From positions 1 through 64,000 of the forward strand of contig JAMXDE010000070.1 in the NCBI GenBank assembly GCA_026770025.1: a DNA stretch of 64,000 nt, read 5' to 3'. Made by a program: the position numbers and the translations under genes. The notes under the pieces were generated by a model. It made no database searches. It saw only the letters and a program-made list of their open reading frames with translations, and was not told the DNA's origin. The stretch is from Craspedostauros australis (Eukaryota; Bacillariophyta; Bacillariophyceae; Mastogloiales; Achnanthaceae). Below, piece after piece: positions 11,882 to 23,819 of this stretch (position 1 is its first letter; each line of letters starts with the position of its first letter).

Positions 11882-11904
11882 GTGGATGGATGGATGGATG
11901 GATG
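11882..11904. repeat. GGAT tetranucleotide microsatellite
   Basis: About five perfect GGAT units directly upstream of the prolyl 4-hydroxylase start codon. On the sense strand it reads as a CCAT run ending in the ATG, so it is probably part of the 5' leader. Confidence 0.9.
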
Positions 11905-12489
11905 ATTGTTGCTTGCGATTGGGATGGGCCTGCGTGTGATGCTTTGATCTTCGACTTCGTTCGTCGATGATGTTGATGGGCTCTTGATGTTCTGTCAGAG
12001 ACGCGAAACCATCAAGGAGACGCGAATGCGCCAAAGTGAGAATCTGTTTGTGTGGTTGAAGTCGGGCGTGACGTGTCACAACCAACCAACCAAGAAAACG
12101 TACGAACAGGCTATCACTTGAGACTAGACACGTAGAGGGCGATACTTCGATGAGCGGCGACAAGGCACCAACGCCGCCGCAGGGTTGAGCCGGCTGAGCA
12201 AGTATGATACCATACAATGCCTGTGTATGTGCTCTACTCTAATCTACTCTACTCTGGCGTTATTGGGTTCTAACTGGGATTCGTATTGGAATTGCGCAAG
12301 CACAGGAGATGATTGGACACCCTGTAGTATTGGTTGCACTTGCGCGTACTTTCGCTTTGTGGCTGTAGTCTCCGGAGAGCACTGGAGATTTGATGGGGTG
12401 CAAATAGATGCCCCATCATTCTGTACGAACTTGAAGTTAGCGGCATCGATCCTTGTACTTATCCTCGTCGTTATCACAAAGACAGAGCG
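11905..12489. other. spacer
   Basis: Lies upstream of the prolyl 4-hydroxylase and downstream of the DUF1995-like gene, both on the minus strand. It contains a short CTACT-type repeat near 12231-12258. Nothing else is supportable. Confidence 0.5.
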
Positions 12490-14181
12490 TCATGTCTCGC
12501 CATCATCCACAGAAAGGTTGGCATTGTCAATCACGTATTGCAGGATATCTCGAGTGGGCCGGCCAGATGCGCTCCTGGTGCTCGCCAAGTAATGATGGCT
12601 CGTCGGAAGCTGCGCCTTGCCCTTGAAGCATTCGCGGGCGGCGTATATCCTCCACACGTGCTGCGTGAACATGACGGAATGCGTGAAGGCGATTTTGGTG
12701 AAGGCGCACGCGATGTCATCGCCGCCGTTGGAACTGCGGGTGATGCTGGAACGTTGGATTCTGGAACCTGTTCCATCGTTGAACGCGTCCGTGACCCACG
12801 CGTAGACGGGTGGTGTGAAATCTCGCATGATCCAAGGCGTGGGTCCCTTGGGAGGTTCGATGCCACCGTACATGGAAGAACGTTGGTACCCGCTCTGATC
12901 CCAGCCGCTGACGGGCGCCTCGTTCGCTAGGAAACGCGGTGATATGGCGACGGTGGGCAGTTCATTGACGGATGTCTTCATGCAAAGAGCCTGGAATGTG
13001 GTGATCGCGTCGGCGGCGGGCCCGGGCGGTTTGTATTCCGAATTGAAATCCGTCGGCTTGACCACAACGACGATGCCCTTGGTGGCATCGATGAGACCCT
13101 TCTGGAGTCCCCCGTATTTCTTGCGGGCCTTCAAGTCGAGGCGCATTTCCTGCGGCAGCTCGTCGCCGACGCAGCCGACGAATATGTTGTCGTATATTGA
13201 GACCTTTTGCTGATCTTTTGACTTGCTCGTACCTTCGGCCTTTCCAATTTCGCCATCATCATTGCCATCAGTTGTTTCGTCGTTGCTGACATCTTTCTGC
13301 ATGTCCTGATACCGCAGCAGCGCTAACTCCTTGCTCGCCATGAGAGCCTGCTTGACCGTGTTGAAGTACAGCGCAACGGGACGGCTGCCGGTATTTTCGC
13401 TGTTAGCCTTCGCCGTCGTCGATTTCTTCTTCTTCTTCTTGTTCTTTTTCGCGGTTTGACCAGCCTTCCCGGTGTTGTCTTCGAACTCCCGCCAATTGTC
13501 ATTGACGGATAGCTTGGCCGCCAGCATCAAGGACACGCGCCTTAGCGCTCTGTCCGGCGACACGCGCGGATCGTTGGCAAAGAGCATCTTGGTGCCATCG
13601 AGCTCGATGCCCATGCGTCCCGCATCATGGTTGCGCCGCACGGGACGATAGTCGAGGACGTTCTTGGCCATGGTGTTGCCGAAGACGTTGGGATCGGCCA
13701 TCTGCCTGTCGTGCAGAATGCCGGCGATGGCGCGGAAGGCATCGTCGACGACCGTCTCTGCCGTGGAGGGGAAGTCGATCGACGTCTCGGTGGCGTCCTC
13801 TCGGATGATGCCCCAGTTGTTCGTCCGTGCGGCGCTGTTGGGCGTGACGGGACGTTGCGGTCGTCGATCATCGTCCATCGATGATGGCAGCGGCGACGAG
13901 AATAACCTGGAGCTGCGGTTCCGTCTCATCGATCCGTCGCCGTATGCTCGGAATGGTGATGACTGCGACTGCCACTGCAATTGTGGTTGTGGTGGCTGTG
14001 GTTTCGATGGTCGCAATGGTTGTGACTGTGGATGGAAGGAGGATTGTCTCCCTCCCATCCTTCCTCCGCAAGTGCTGCCACCATCATTCGCCGCTGGAAG
14101 ACCGAAGGCCTCTGCCAAATCAAACCCCAACGAAGCCAGAAAGAGCGCAAGCAACGGTAACCGATGCATCGTTGACACCAT
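12490..14181 (-). CDS. DUF1995-like protein with plastid-type leader
   Basis: The open frame extends to 14343, but the Met at 14179-14181 is the likelier start. It opens a clear signal peptide (HRLPLLALFLASLG) ending in AEAFGLPA, an Ala-Phe step like the diatom plastid motif, whereas the extra 54 residues upstream are basic and of low complexity. The result is about 563 residues. Blocks that resemble DUF1995 are FPSTAETVVDDAFRAI, RALRRVSLMLAAKL, PVALYFNTVKQALMASKELA, KGIVVVVKPTDF and LPTVAISPRFL, followed by WDQSGYQRSSMYGGIEPP and PTPWIMRDFTPPVYAWV. Lys-rich (KKNKKKKKKS) and acidic linkers interrupt the domain. DUF1995 proteins of plants and algae are plastid proteins, some linked to photosystem II accumulation. 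The domain call is from pattern memory and is only moderately sure; the gene itself is convincing. Confidence 0.6.
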   Translation of the reverse strand: MVSTMHRLPLLALFLASLGFDLAEAFGLPAANDGGSTCGGRMGGRQSSFHPQSQPLRPSKPQPPQPQLQWQSQSSPFRAYGDGSMRRNRSSRLFSSPLPSSMDDDRRPQRPVTPNSAARTNNWGIIREDATETSIDFPSTAETVVDDAFRAIAGILHDRQMADPNVFGNTMAKNVLDYRPVRRNHDAGRMGIELDGTKMLFANDPRVSPDRALRRVSLMLAAKLSVNDNWREFEDNTGKAGQTAKKNKKKKKKSTTAKANSENTGSRPVALYFNTVKQALMASKELALLRYQDMQKDVSNDETTDGNDDGEIGKAEGTSKSKDQQKVSIYDNIFVGCVGDELPQEMRLDLKARKKYGGLQKGLIDATKGIVVVVKPTDFNSEYKPPGPAADAITTFQALCMKTSVNELPTVAISPRFLANEAPVSGWDQSGYQRSSMYGGIEPPKGPTPWIMRDFTPPVYAWVTDAFNDGTGSRIQRSSITRSSNGGDDIACAFTKIAFTHSVMFTQHVWRIYAARECFKGKAQLPTSHHYLASTRSASGRPTRDILQYVIDNANLSVDDGET

Positions 14182-15390
14182 GGTGGAGGGAGAAGAGATG
14201 CCTCTTCCTCCTCTTCTTCTACTCTTTTGCGATCCTCCCCTCCTCGGCGAATGCCGGCCTCCTTTCTTTCGATGCTGTTGGGTCACCAGGCTGCCTGTGG
14301 AGTGTGATGAAGAATGCGCATTGCTGGCACCACGCTCATTCAAGATCCTGATTCTTCGTTCTGTTTGCGCTTGGAGAGATGGCGATGACGAGATGCCGAT
14401 GTTGTTGTGCTTTTGTTCGGGAGCTTTCGTTGGAGTTGGCGCGAGTTTCGGTACTTAGTCGGAGGGGTCACAGTACCATGCGTTGTATCGACTCCACGTG
14501 GAAGCATTGTCACCTTTGATTCGTTCGTGTTGCTTTCTCCATTTGTTGTGGAACCAACCAACCACATTATTGGTGTCGTACACATGTCGCAATAGTGTCG
14601 CATACAGGTCTTCCAAGCTGCCGAAATGTTCAAGTTGATGCGATCTTTCCTGATCGTTGTTCGTGTTGATGTGTGACAACCGGCTGCACGAGTGGTAGCG
14701 CCAGTGCAAGGACAGTCGGTGCGCATTGGTCGCAACGGCTGATTTTCTGTCATCCCTCTGACACAGCCGACCCTTTCTGTGACCGGAGGAAGGCGAAACC
14801 ATGGCAAATCCGATGGCTCCGCGCACATCACGCAACGCATGTCATTGCACTGGAATCGTGTCTCACCGCTCCTCGCGAGACACACGCTGGTGCAGACAAC
14901 AACGACAACAAGCACGAGCGAAGGTGCCGACGCTCACTCACACCAACAAGGAACTTGCGGCATCCAAGGCGGAGAGGCGGAATCCAGATTTCGGCTATTG
15001 AAGCTCTTTCACTCCTCGCAGGACAACAACGTTGTTGACACCCAAAGTGAAGGATCAGGCTGCCGCCGCTCCTTGTGCCACCTCTTGTGCCACCTCTTGT
15101 GCCACCTCTTTTGCCACCTCTCTCGTTATCTCTTTTGCCGCTACTCCTACAACCACATTGTCCCGATTCTGTTGTCGAACCCTCCCAGAGTGGCAGACTA
15201 TACTCTCGTCGACTCCACACCACACCACACCACACCACTCCACATCACAACACCACACATCACAACACCACACATTCCAAACTTCACACCTGACAACTCA
15301 CCACTCACATCCAACCAGTCACAATTCGCAGCTGCGAGAGTCACAGAACACACAGAACGGCAGCAACAACAGCAACAGCAAGCACACAAG
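14182..15390. promoter_or_regulatory. divergent intergenic region between the DUF1995-like and ZIP genes
   Basis: About 1.2 kb between two divergent starts, so it must hold both promoters. It contains a 12-bp minisatellite and a CA-rich run nearer the ZIP gene, and ends in the CAA/CAG-rich leader of that gene (15356-15390). No TATA box or other core element is assigned with confidence. Confidence 0.5.
15070..15120. repeat. 12-bp minisatellite
   Basis: About four units of CCTCTTGTGCCA, the last with a T substitution. A CA-rich stretch made of CACAC and ACACCACACATCACA units follows at about 15213-15290. Both lie upstream of the ZIP gene. Confidence 0.8.
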
Positions 15391-17166
15391 ATGGGCAGAA
15401 ACGAGAACGTTGGAGTGGCGCTGGCCCTGGTCTTCGGAGCAGGAGCTTCGACCGCCGTCGGCGCGGCCGTCGTCTTCTTCCCGGCGCTCGTCAAGATGAC
15501 GTCACGTCGCGTGCTGGCCTCGTCGCTAGGATTCTCGGCTGGCGTCATGAGCTACGTCTCCTTCGTCGAGATCTTCACCAAGTCCACCGCCAGCTTCGAG
15601 GATGCTGGCTTCAGCGAGAGCGATGCCTACCTCTACTCCACCCTCTGCTTCTTCGGTGGTGTCATCTCCATGATCGTGAGTTCCTTCATTCCATGCAATC
15701 GGGCATTCATGCATTCTCAGGCGTGCGCTCCGGTTGGACATTGGCTTCGTTGGCAGGAGTTGAAGAGTTCGCATTCACCGCATTGTTGCATTGGTCTCTT
15801 GCCTTCACTCTCGCCTCTCTGATTGGTCCAATTCAATCTATTCCAATCTATTCCAACAGCCGGAGTGGCAGCGAGGCATGGGCCACTGCCCAATGTCCAG
15901 CGTGCCGACGTTTGCGCTTGCCGAAGCACGACAGAGAAGCTCATTTCCATTGGCATCTGCATTCGCAGGTCTATGCCAATCATGCCGACCGTGATGGAGC
16001 AAGGCCAGACTCAGCCTGTGCACTCCTCGATCATTCACTTCAACATCAATGCCTCAAGTTCATTCCCGCTCACGCTGTCAATCTCCATTCCTTCAATTTT
16101 GATCTTCGGCTTCACGACTCGCAACTGCCCCATCGTGCTCGTGCATCGGTCGGTTCGGTTCGGCATATGTTCCTGATCATACCTTTTCGTCCCCATGCTG
16201 AAATCGAATTTTGGTTGTGATGAATGGGTGCTCCTCATTCACCTCCTCCATCTTCATCTCTGCAACCATCCCTTCACCTCCTCGGATCCATGCCCTCATG
16301 ATTATTCCACTCATGATTATTCCACTAACTCCCAGGCTCTCAACAGCGTCGTGATGAAGCTGATGGGCGGAGAGCATCACCATCATGAATACCCAGAACA
16401 GCCTGAGCATGTGCATCAACATGAAACTCCTGGTGCTACGTCAGCCAATCAGCCAGCCGACAGCAATACCACAATAGGCGCTCCATGCTGCAGCAATGAT
16501 CCAGTTGGCGATCTTGAAAAGATACAGAAAATGGGCCAAGAATTGGAGGCCAAGGATGCAAACAGCGACGACGATAACGGGGACGACAATGACAATGAAA
16601 CGCCAACGCCAGCGCCAGCGCAGGAACCAACAACGGTAGTCGCGAACGAAAACGCAGGAAACGACGAACCCGATGGAACTGACGGCGCTAAGCCGCTCGA
16701 GGGGCAGGAGCGTCTCGTCCGAATGGGCATCAATACGGCACTCGCCATCGGTCTGCACAATTTCCCAGAGGGACTGGCCACATTCGTTGCCGCGTTGGAC
16801 GATCCAACGGTCGGCGCCATCCTCGCATTCGCCATCGCCATCCACAACATCCCAGAGGGTCTCTGCGTCGCCCTCCCAATCTACTACGCCACCGGAAACC
16901 GCGTCAACGCATTCCTGTGGGCCCTGCTCTCCGGCGCGTCCGAGTTCGTCGCGGCCCTTCTGGGATGGGCCATCCTCGCCAACTCCTTCTCTGACACCCT
17001 CTACGCCGTTCTCTTCGGTCTCGTCGGTGGCATGATGGTCATCATCAGCGTCCGCGAGCTCTTGCCAACCGCCCACTTCTACGACCCGGAGGACACCGTG
17101 GTCACGCATTCTTTCATCGGAGGAATGGCGCTCATGGCCGCCTCCCTCGTTTTGTTTGTCGTCTAA
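15391..17166 (+). CDS. ZIP-family divalent metal (zinc) transporter, two exons
   Basis: Spliced gene join(15391..15675,16336..17166), 371 residues. Exon 1 encodes 95 residues ending ...GGVISMI. The donor GTGAGT begins at 15676 and the acceptor CCCAG ends at 16335, so the intron is 660 bp, phase 0, and the reading frame continues into ALNSVVMKLMGG. ZIP proteins move Zn2+ or related metals into the cytosol through eight membrane helices. Helix 4 carries HNFPEG and helix 5 carries HNIPEG, the paired metal-binding signatures of the GufA/ZupT type. The loop between helices 3 and 4 is His-rich (HHHHEYPEQPEHVHQHE) and then Asp/Glu-rich, as expected for a metal-sensing loop. The C-terminal half ends LMAASLVLFVV. 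The start is the ATG in CACAAGATGGGC after a CAA/CAG-rich leader. The intron contains a direct duplication of CATGATTATTCCACT at about 16298-16327. Confidence 0.93.
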
Positions 17167-18443
17167 GTGCCAGCCAGCAACAACCAACCGACGACAAAAA
17201 AAACGACCGAGCACAACGCACCGCAATATGTAAGATACTCGACAATAGGGCAACAGCCGGAGATGGCGGCACCAACACCGACTCGCTTCTCTGGCAGCGT
17301 GTCATCCAGTGTGTGCCAAGGAAGGATCGGAGCGACATAGAGGTCACGATTGATTGCCGGTATCAGCGCCACGTGATCCATTCAATCAACGTCGAAATTC
17401 CAGCAGGGTTTCCATCATCAGATACCAATGGACACATACCACCATTCGCGGAATGAAAAGGGTCGTGATGCCCCTCAGCCAATCCTTCCTTGATTTTTCG
17501 GAACGATCCGAATCATCGACGAGGGGATATCAATACAGCATAGGTCGTACAGCATGCCACAGTACAAAGCTCTTGTTGTTACGAATAAACACGACGCTCA
17601 TCAACGCGTCACTCGCCCATCACATTCAACAAGATACAAGTACATACAAGTATTTCAGAATAGAATAGTGTTGAACTTATCGATACTCTCTCTTGAACGC
17701 AAATCGCAACCGCGCAATTCACACACGCCACAAGTGCATTCGCAGAGGCGGTTCCTGCAAAGTGAAGTACGATCCATTGAGTGCTCTATGCACGAGCAAC
17801 TCTATCCATTGCTGCATTCACTGGTATTGATACACGAAAGAACATCCGCTGCCTTCACCGTTGTACTATTACCTTGCTTCCCTACTCCTACTTGCTCATC
17901 ACACGGATGCCATGGCTCAATCATACACACAAGGGAACGATGACGATGACACCGCATCACAGGCACTCTCCACCTTCGTACCATACCATGCCACCTCGTA
18001 CACCATTTCACAAGGCTCACAGGCACATACTCGTACTGGTACACAGGTAACCACAATCAGTGGGATGGTAGACCACGACCTCGAACGAATCAAGCATTCA
18101 CGACGACGCCATCTAGATCCTATCGCATGTGACAGTGACGCCCACATGCCACGTTCGCTTCGGACACCGCCATTACACGCAACCTGACGACGAGAATCAG
18201 CAATGGATTGATTGTCTTGCGGCCCTGGCAATGACGCTCATCCAGGTTTCGAATTGCTGAAAACAGAAAAGAGTGGCTCGTGTCGGTGTTGCAGAGTATT
18301 ACACAATGCTATGCTTCTATTCCACTCCACTCTGCTCTACGTCCTCATACCGTCCATGCTTCAAATTTGGAATTTAAATTTCCATTCTATGCGTGTTAGT
18401 ACTCTATTTCCATGGCGCCGTACAACATCACCATCTCTCATCT
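17167..18443. other. convergent spacer
   Basis: Lies between the 3' ends of the ZIP gene (plus) and the AAA/TPR gene (minus). Only short chance frames are present. It presumably holds both 3' untranslated regions. Confidence 0.5.
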
Positions 18444-21400
18444 TCAATCGTCACTGAGCATGGAGATATCATCGTCTTGATCCGTACAGGTGCCTTGCTG
18501 GTACGGAAACAGCATATCCCCGGCTTGATTCACACTCCCAAAGCTCGGCATAGTGGGCGACGTGGATGTCAACACTCCACTCTCTCCTCCAATGGTGTCG
18601 TTCGATGATACATCCCTTGGGTTGAAGCCAATCATTGGGATGGTCATCTTCCCGACATTCGTGTTGTTGGCTTCCACCTTCGCGAGATGCCTCAGATCGA
18701 GGTACTTCGTATGGCGCTTTTTGATGTCGTCGACCTTGGCCTTACAACCCCACTGGCTGTATTGGATGGTAGCTTCCATGAAGTACGTTGTGGCCACCTC
18801 TTTCACACCCATGCGACGGAATGTTTCACCGGCCAGTTCCGAAGCAAGCGCCACATCTTGCATGCAACCAGCCTTGTGGGCGATAGCGATGGCGATGTCG
18901 TACGCATCCTTGATCTTGCGCTGTGGGGAGGCCGTGACAGCCTTGAGTTGCGCCGTCAACAAGAGACTGTGGTGGAGGCAGTTCAGCCCTCTGTGACGTA
19001 CGAGGCTTTTGAATTCCTGGACCTTCTGTTGGAGTCTTTTCAGGTGCTTCTTCTTGTTCGTACTTCTGTAACAGCCCGCGGCTGCGAGACCCACGAAAAG
19101 TAGCTGGGGCACGATGACGTTGTAGGTTGCCTTGTCCACCTCGAGCTTCTCGAATCTGTCGGCAAGCTCACCAGCAACGTCGTACTGTTGAAAGTAGACG
19201 GCCACTCGAAGCCTGGCAGCATAGCCGGCCGTCAAAAAGTAGGTGTCATTGGGAGCTTCACGACTTCCTGATCGTGCCCCGAAGTTTCGGACGTCAACCC
19301 AATTGATGGGCTTCTCGCCTGCCATACCCTCCATGACAGGGAGTTGGACCCCGATCATCCGTTGGATCGATAAGACATGGTACTCCTTGGCTTCGCGCAT
19401 GATTGCGCGATGCGATTGGACGAGCCTGCTCAAGTCGTTTCCCATCATGAAACCAAGGTCGACATGGATGTACCAATTGAAGAAGGCGGTCTCGACGTCA
19501 CCGACTTGCATGGACGATCTGTATCCAAGCTCCAGATCCTTGAATTGCTTTTCTTGAGGTCTACTCCAAGAGTAGATGCACGGGCAGGAACTTATCTGCG
19601 TCCTCCCAATCATCGCAGTCCCATTCGTTGCCTCGATTAGCTTCCTGGCAAGACAGGCCAGCCGAAGCGCGGTGTCGTGACCATTCATGGTTTGGATGAT
19701 GATACCATAAGAAACGAGCGCTGGAGCTGCATATGGAGTCAGCCCACCCTTCTTGAGAAGACGGAGTTGCTTGCCTATGCAGACAAGGACGAGCAATATG
19801 TTCTTGATGAAGAAGGCTTGCATTGCAAGCTCGCTCAGAATCTTCATTCCCATCTCCTTGACAGAATCAGTCATCAGCGGGAGATTCAGGATCGTCTCGT
19901 CGCTCTGCCCCTTGATGAAGTTGCTCATGAAGCGCCAGTCCTTGGCAACGTGAAGAACGAACCACCTCTTGGGGAAGATCTTGAGCTCCTGGGCCACGCC
20001 AACCAGCAGCTTCGCTGCCTTGTCATGCTGGTGCTGACGGGCGAGGATGTCGGCCATCGGTATGTAGCATGGGAGTCGTTCCTCCAGCGTCTTCGCTCGT
20101 TTCAGGACGAGTTTGAACATTGACGTGGCGACATCGTAGTTGCCAAGGGCGGCCTCCGCGCTTCCTCTGGCACGGGACAGGCGGATGAGGATGCCGTGGA
20201 AGTGCTCGCTTTGGTTGTTGTGAACGAGCTGGAAGCCATGGTAGGCCTTCTCCAGGTAGGATGCGGCCAGGGAGAGCGCGCTCTTGGCCAGTGCGATCTC
20301 GCCGACTTGGAGGTTGAGGTTGACGAGAAACAGAGTATCCTTGGTCGGCACACTGTTGAGATGATCAGCCGCGATGAAGAGCAGACCGTCATCGTTCTGG
20401 ACGATGGGCTTGGCCGTAGCAGTGCCGTCCTGAGAGCTGCTGAACCGATTGTACATGTTGAGGATGCTGCGCCCGATGGCCCTGCGGAGCTTGTCGCGGG
20501 ACTCTCCGTCTGGGATGACGTTGCGAGCCGCCTGCTGGATGCGATCATGAGCGAAGCGGTAGCTTGCGGCGCCGATGGTGTTGGTCAGCAGCCCTTCGAG
20601 AACTGCCTTGTCCAGAAGGAAGCTCAGGTCCTGATCTCCATCTGGCGCAGAACCAAAGATCTGCTCGCCGCCCCAGCAGGCGAGATCTCCGTCGTACATG
20701 CCGATGAGATCCTTGATCTCGTTCCAGACAGCCTGCAGCGTCGAAAGCTCAAATTGGGACTGGATGTAGGATGCCACTGTGAGCAGCTGCTGCAGGGTCT
20801 TGGGGAGGTACTTCATCTTGGAGGTGATGAGATCCTCGACGTTTCCGCCAACGGACATGGTCAGGAGCGATCGTTCGTCGTCATCGATCTCGACGCTGCT
20901 GTTAGCATCGGCATCAGCTCCTGGACTTGGCCTGGTGTCGTGCCCATCTGCTCCCCATCTCCACGTGCAAAGAATGTCATCGTAGATGATGCGGTTTTCT
21001 CGCTGCAGCGCCTCCAAAGCTTGAACGATGTAGAATGGGTTGCCCAGCGTCTTGTGGTGTAGCTTGAATGACAAGGTCCTGATGACCTTGGTCGGCGAGT
21101 CAAGCAGAGACGACATCCATTGGGTGACCTCTGCCAACGTCATGTTCCGAAGCTTCACTTGGGACATGGTGGGATCGTAGCGCGGCAGTTCCTCGAGTGT
21201 GCCAACCATCTGCATGAACGGATTTGAGGGTGGGAGGTTGATGGCGTGCTGGTCTGGGTCGTCTTGTTCATGGGAGAATGCGGGATCATCGATGTCGATG
21301 TGATCCTCGTCGTCATGATGGCGATTGTCGATCTCATCCTCTCTCACGGTCCCAATGAGCATGAAGTTGGTGATGGATGGGTCCATGAGAAGGCGAGAGA

Positions 21401-22444
21401 GCAAGGTGAGGGTGGCGGACGAGGCCCACTGCAGGTCATCAAGGAACAGGATGATCGATGGTGCAGCTGTCGTTGTTGCCGCTGTTGTCGTAACTGCAGC
21501 GTCTGCCGTAGCGTCTGCTTCAACGTCTGCCTCAACGTCTGCCTCAACGTCTGCCTCAACGTCTGCTTCTGACGAGATGATTTTGATGAGCTGGACGAAG
21601 AGGTATTGGACGCTCTTCCATGTGTCGCCAGCATTGGTGGCGATATCTTCGTGATGATCTTGCGTGGCATCGGTGGGGCGAGCGGCGACATGGGAAGGCA
21701 GGAGTACCGCCAGTGGCGGGATGACCTTGGTGAGCACCTTGCAATCATCGATGGACAGCCCAGCTGCGAGCTTGTGCTGAAAGTACTCCATTATGTGTGT
21801 TGGGCCTTGTTCCAGCTGCTGGACGAAGCTGGTGATTGCTTGGACAAGGGCGACGTATGGGTTGTTCATGCCGCTGTACTCGTCGAGCTTGCCCCTCAGG
21901 ATGTACACTTGATCGTCGTGGTGTTCGTGGTGTTCGTGATGCTCATGATGCTGCTCGTTGGCTTTGGCAGCCGCTGTGTCCTCACGACACTGAACTGTTG
22001 TATCAACAGCACCCGCAGCTTGATCTTGAGATCGTCAAAGAACTCTTCGAGGAGATTCGACTTGCCTGTTCCACCCACGCCGGATACGAAGACGGCAGGA
22101 ATTGGGCGATTGGTCTTGGAACGACGTTGAGGATGGTTCGAGCTGTTGTCAATACCGGCGCTGGCATCGGTTTGTGTTGTTCCTGCTGGCTGAGTGGAAT
22201 GCCTGGCAGAGTCTGCAGATTGCGCAGACTTTCCGACCTTGGATGGGCGTCGTCTTTCCTTGTGCTGCTGATGCTGCCGAGGCTGCCGTTGTTGTTTGGT
22301 GACAATGGTGTCAAATGCATCGAAGAGCAGCTTGATCTCGGCATGTCTACCGAACATGTCGCCCACCAATCTCTGCTGCATCCCGTCGGTTTGATGCTGA
22401 CCGCCATGGTGTTGGTCTGTAGATGTGGTTGTTTCTGCCATCAT
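18444..22444 (-). CDS. large AAA (ORC1/PknB-type) ATPase with TPR-like region, frame interrupted
   Basis: A protein of about 1,330 residues split across two frames. The first frame (22444-21896) starts MMAETTT and has LVGDMFGRHAEIKLLFDAF, then the Walker A loop SGVGGTGKSNLLEEFF (about residues 121-136). The second frame runs to 18444. It begins with a His-rich stretch and VYILRGKLDEYSG, has Walker B SIILFLDDLQWASS, a sensor-like MLIGTVREDEI, and a long helical C-terminal half of TPR-like repeats ending in a Ser/Thr/Asp-rich tail. This order matches predicted ATPase modules of signalling proteins of the PknB/adenylate-cyclase-associated type, but no kinase or cyclase domain is seen here. The two frames meet at about 21980-22035. 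Moving from the first to the second needs one extra base (or two fewer), or a very short intron (a GT...AG of 59 bp starting near 22008 would fit). If neither applies, this is a pseudogene or an assembly error. Confidence 0.75.
21499..21570. repeat. 12-bp coding minisatellite (Glu-Ala-Asp-Val units)
   Basis: Six 12-bp units of ACGTCTGCCTCA type on the plus strand. They encode EADVEADVEADVEADVEADA inside the AAA/TPR protein just before its Walker B strand. The unit length keeps the frame. Confidence 0.9.
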
Positions 22445-23819
22445 ATTCGTACTGGTGATGATATTTTCGGTGAATGTTGGTGAGTGATTTTATGATGCTT
22501 TCTTTGGGTGTTGTCGCGTCACCAGGGATCGCGCACAACTCACGATGTCGATTGTCCGTCAGTCCTCGCGTGTTCCCGTTTTCTTTCTGCGGAAACAGCG
22601 TGCACATTCGTGAACGAATTCGGGTTCGTATGCGCTTTGCTATTCCTTATTCAGAGTGCAATATGTAATTCTCCCACAGACGTGTCCCTCGAGTTCCCCT
22701 TGTCATGTCATTTAGGACATCCGAAGCCAAGGGACATCGTCAGAGCTTTCCTTGTGATTAACATGTCGCGATCGCCAGCAACTGCTTGAAGTTGTGTTGA
22801 CGTCACGACCAGAGCGGAAACCCAATGCCAAACACGGAGGAAGCGTGGCGGACACGCGTGCAGTGAAAAATCGGTAACACAGACTTCTTTGCGTCCACGC
22901 GGTCGGGCGAGGGACTAACACTTCGACGTACTCTGGCTCGTACGCGATCTCGGCTCCAAGCTCCATTTTGGCAGTGCAAGTTTGAGTGCTGAGAGCGGCT
23001 CGTGCTCCAGAGCACTCTCGACCATCATCACGCGTTCTTCGCAGTCCGCTCGCGATCTCATCGACATGTTCAATAGGCTCTTGAGGCTGTTGGTCTTCGC
23101 GCAATTCTGCCCTGCTTCAGATTTGAGCATTCTCTTCTTTTCGAAGTTTCGGGTCAACACTTCGAAAAGTACCATGCCTTCGTGGTATCGGCCGTAACTC
23201 CAACCTCAATCATAGTATCTCATGAAGAACCCATAGTTAGTCCGAGATAAAATGACGTGGCACACAACCAAAACGCTCAATCATGAGCATGTACTGCGAC
23301 AGACTCTCTTTTTAGCAGTTTGGCCAAACCGTAAAAATAGACTGGCATGACTTCGAAAACTTCGAATTTCCATTTGCGTTTTGTTCGAAACGTACTTCGC
23401 AACCAGACAGACAGACGCGCACCAAACACGATACGATTCAGTCACCCTGAATATCTCTAAGCTCGATATATTAGCGTGTGCGTTCCGTCGCGTCAAAGCC
23501 ACATGGTTTGATCATGCTTGGGACTGTTTATGAAGTTGATAAATCGTTCGTTCACACATCTTGAATGCTACGAGCGGATTTTGAAACGCTTGGACCGTGC
23601 ACGAATGACGTGAACACAGGCTCTATACGCATGATGTATGCTACGATAGGGTGAGATGAAAAGGCATGCCGAAGGCACCAGCAGACTCAATGGTGGGAAT
23701 AATAGTTTAAGCCGTCCGGGGCATAGTGCTAGTGGCGGAAATTGGTAACATTGTGCAGAAATTGGCTCAATGACAACACTGGCCCGGCTCCACCAAACAT
23801 TCCAATGTGTCTCTCTAGA
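22445..23819. other. spacer between the AAA/TPR gene and the satellite
   Basis: No gene is recognised. A minus-strand frame at 22915-23175 has a charged helical look (EKKRMLKSEAGQNCAKTNS) but is too short to call. From about 23740 the sequence begins to resemble a badly diverged satellite unit. Confidence 0.4.

Noticed and set aside
14182-14343. N-terminal extension of the DUF1995-like protein
   Set aside because: The 54 extra residues are basic low complexity and would bury an evident signal peptide. The internal Met at 14181 is preferred.
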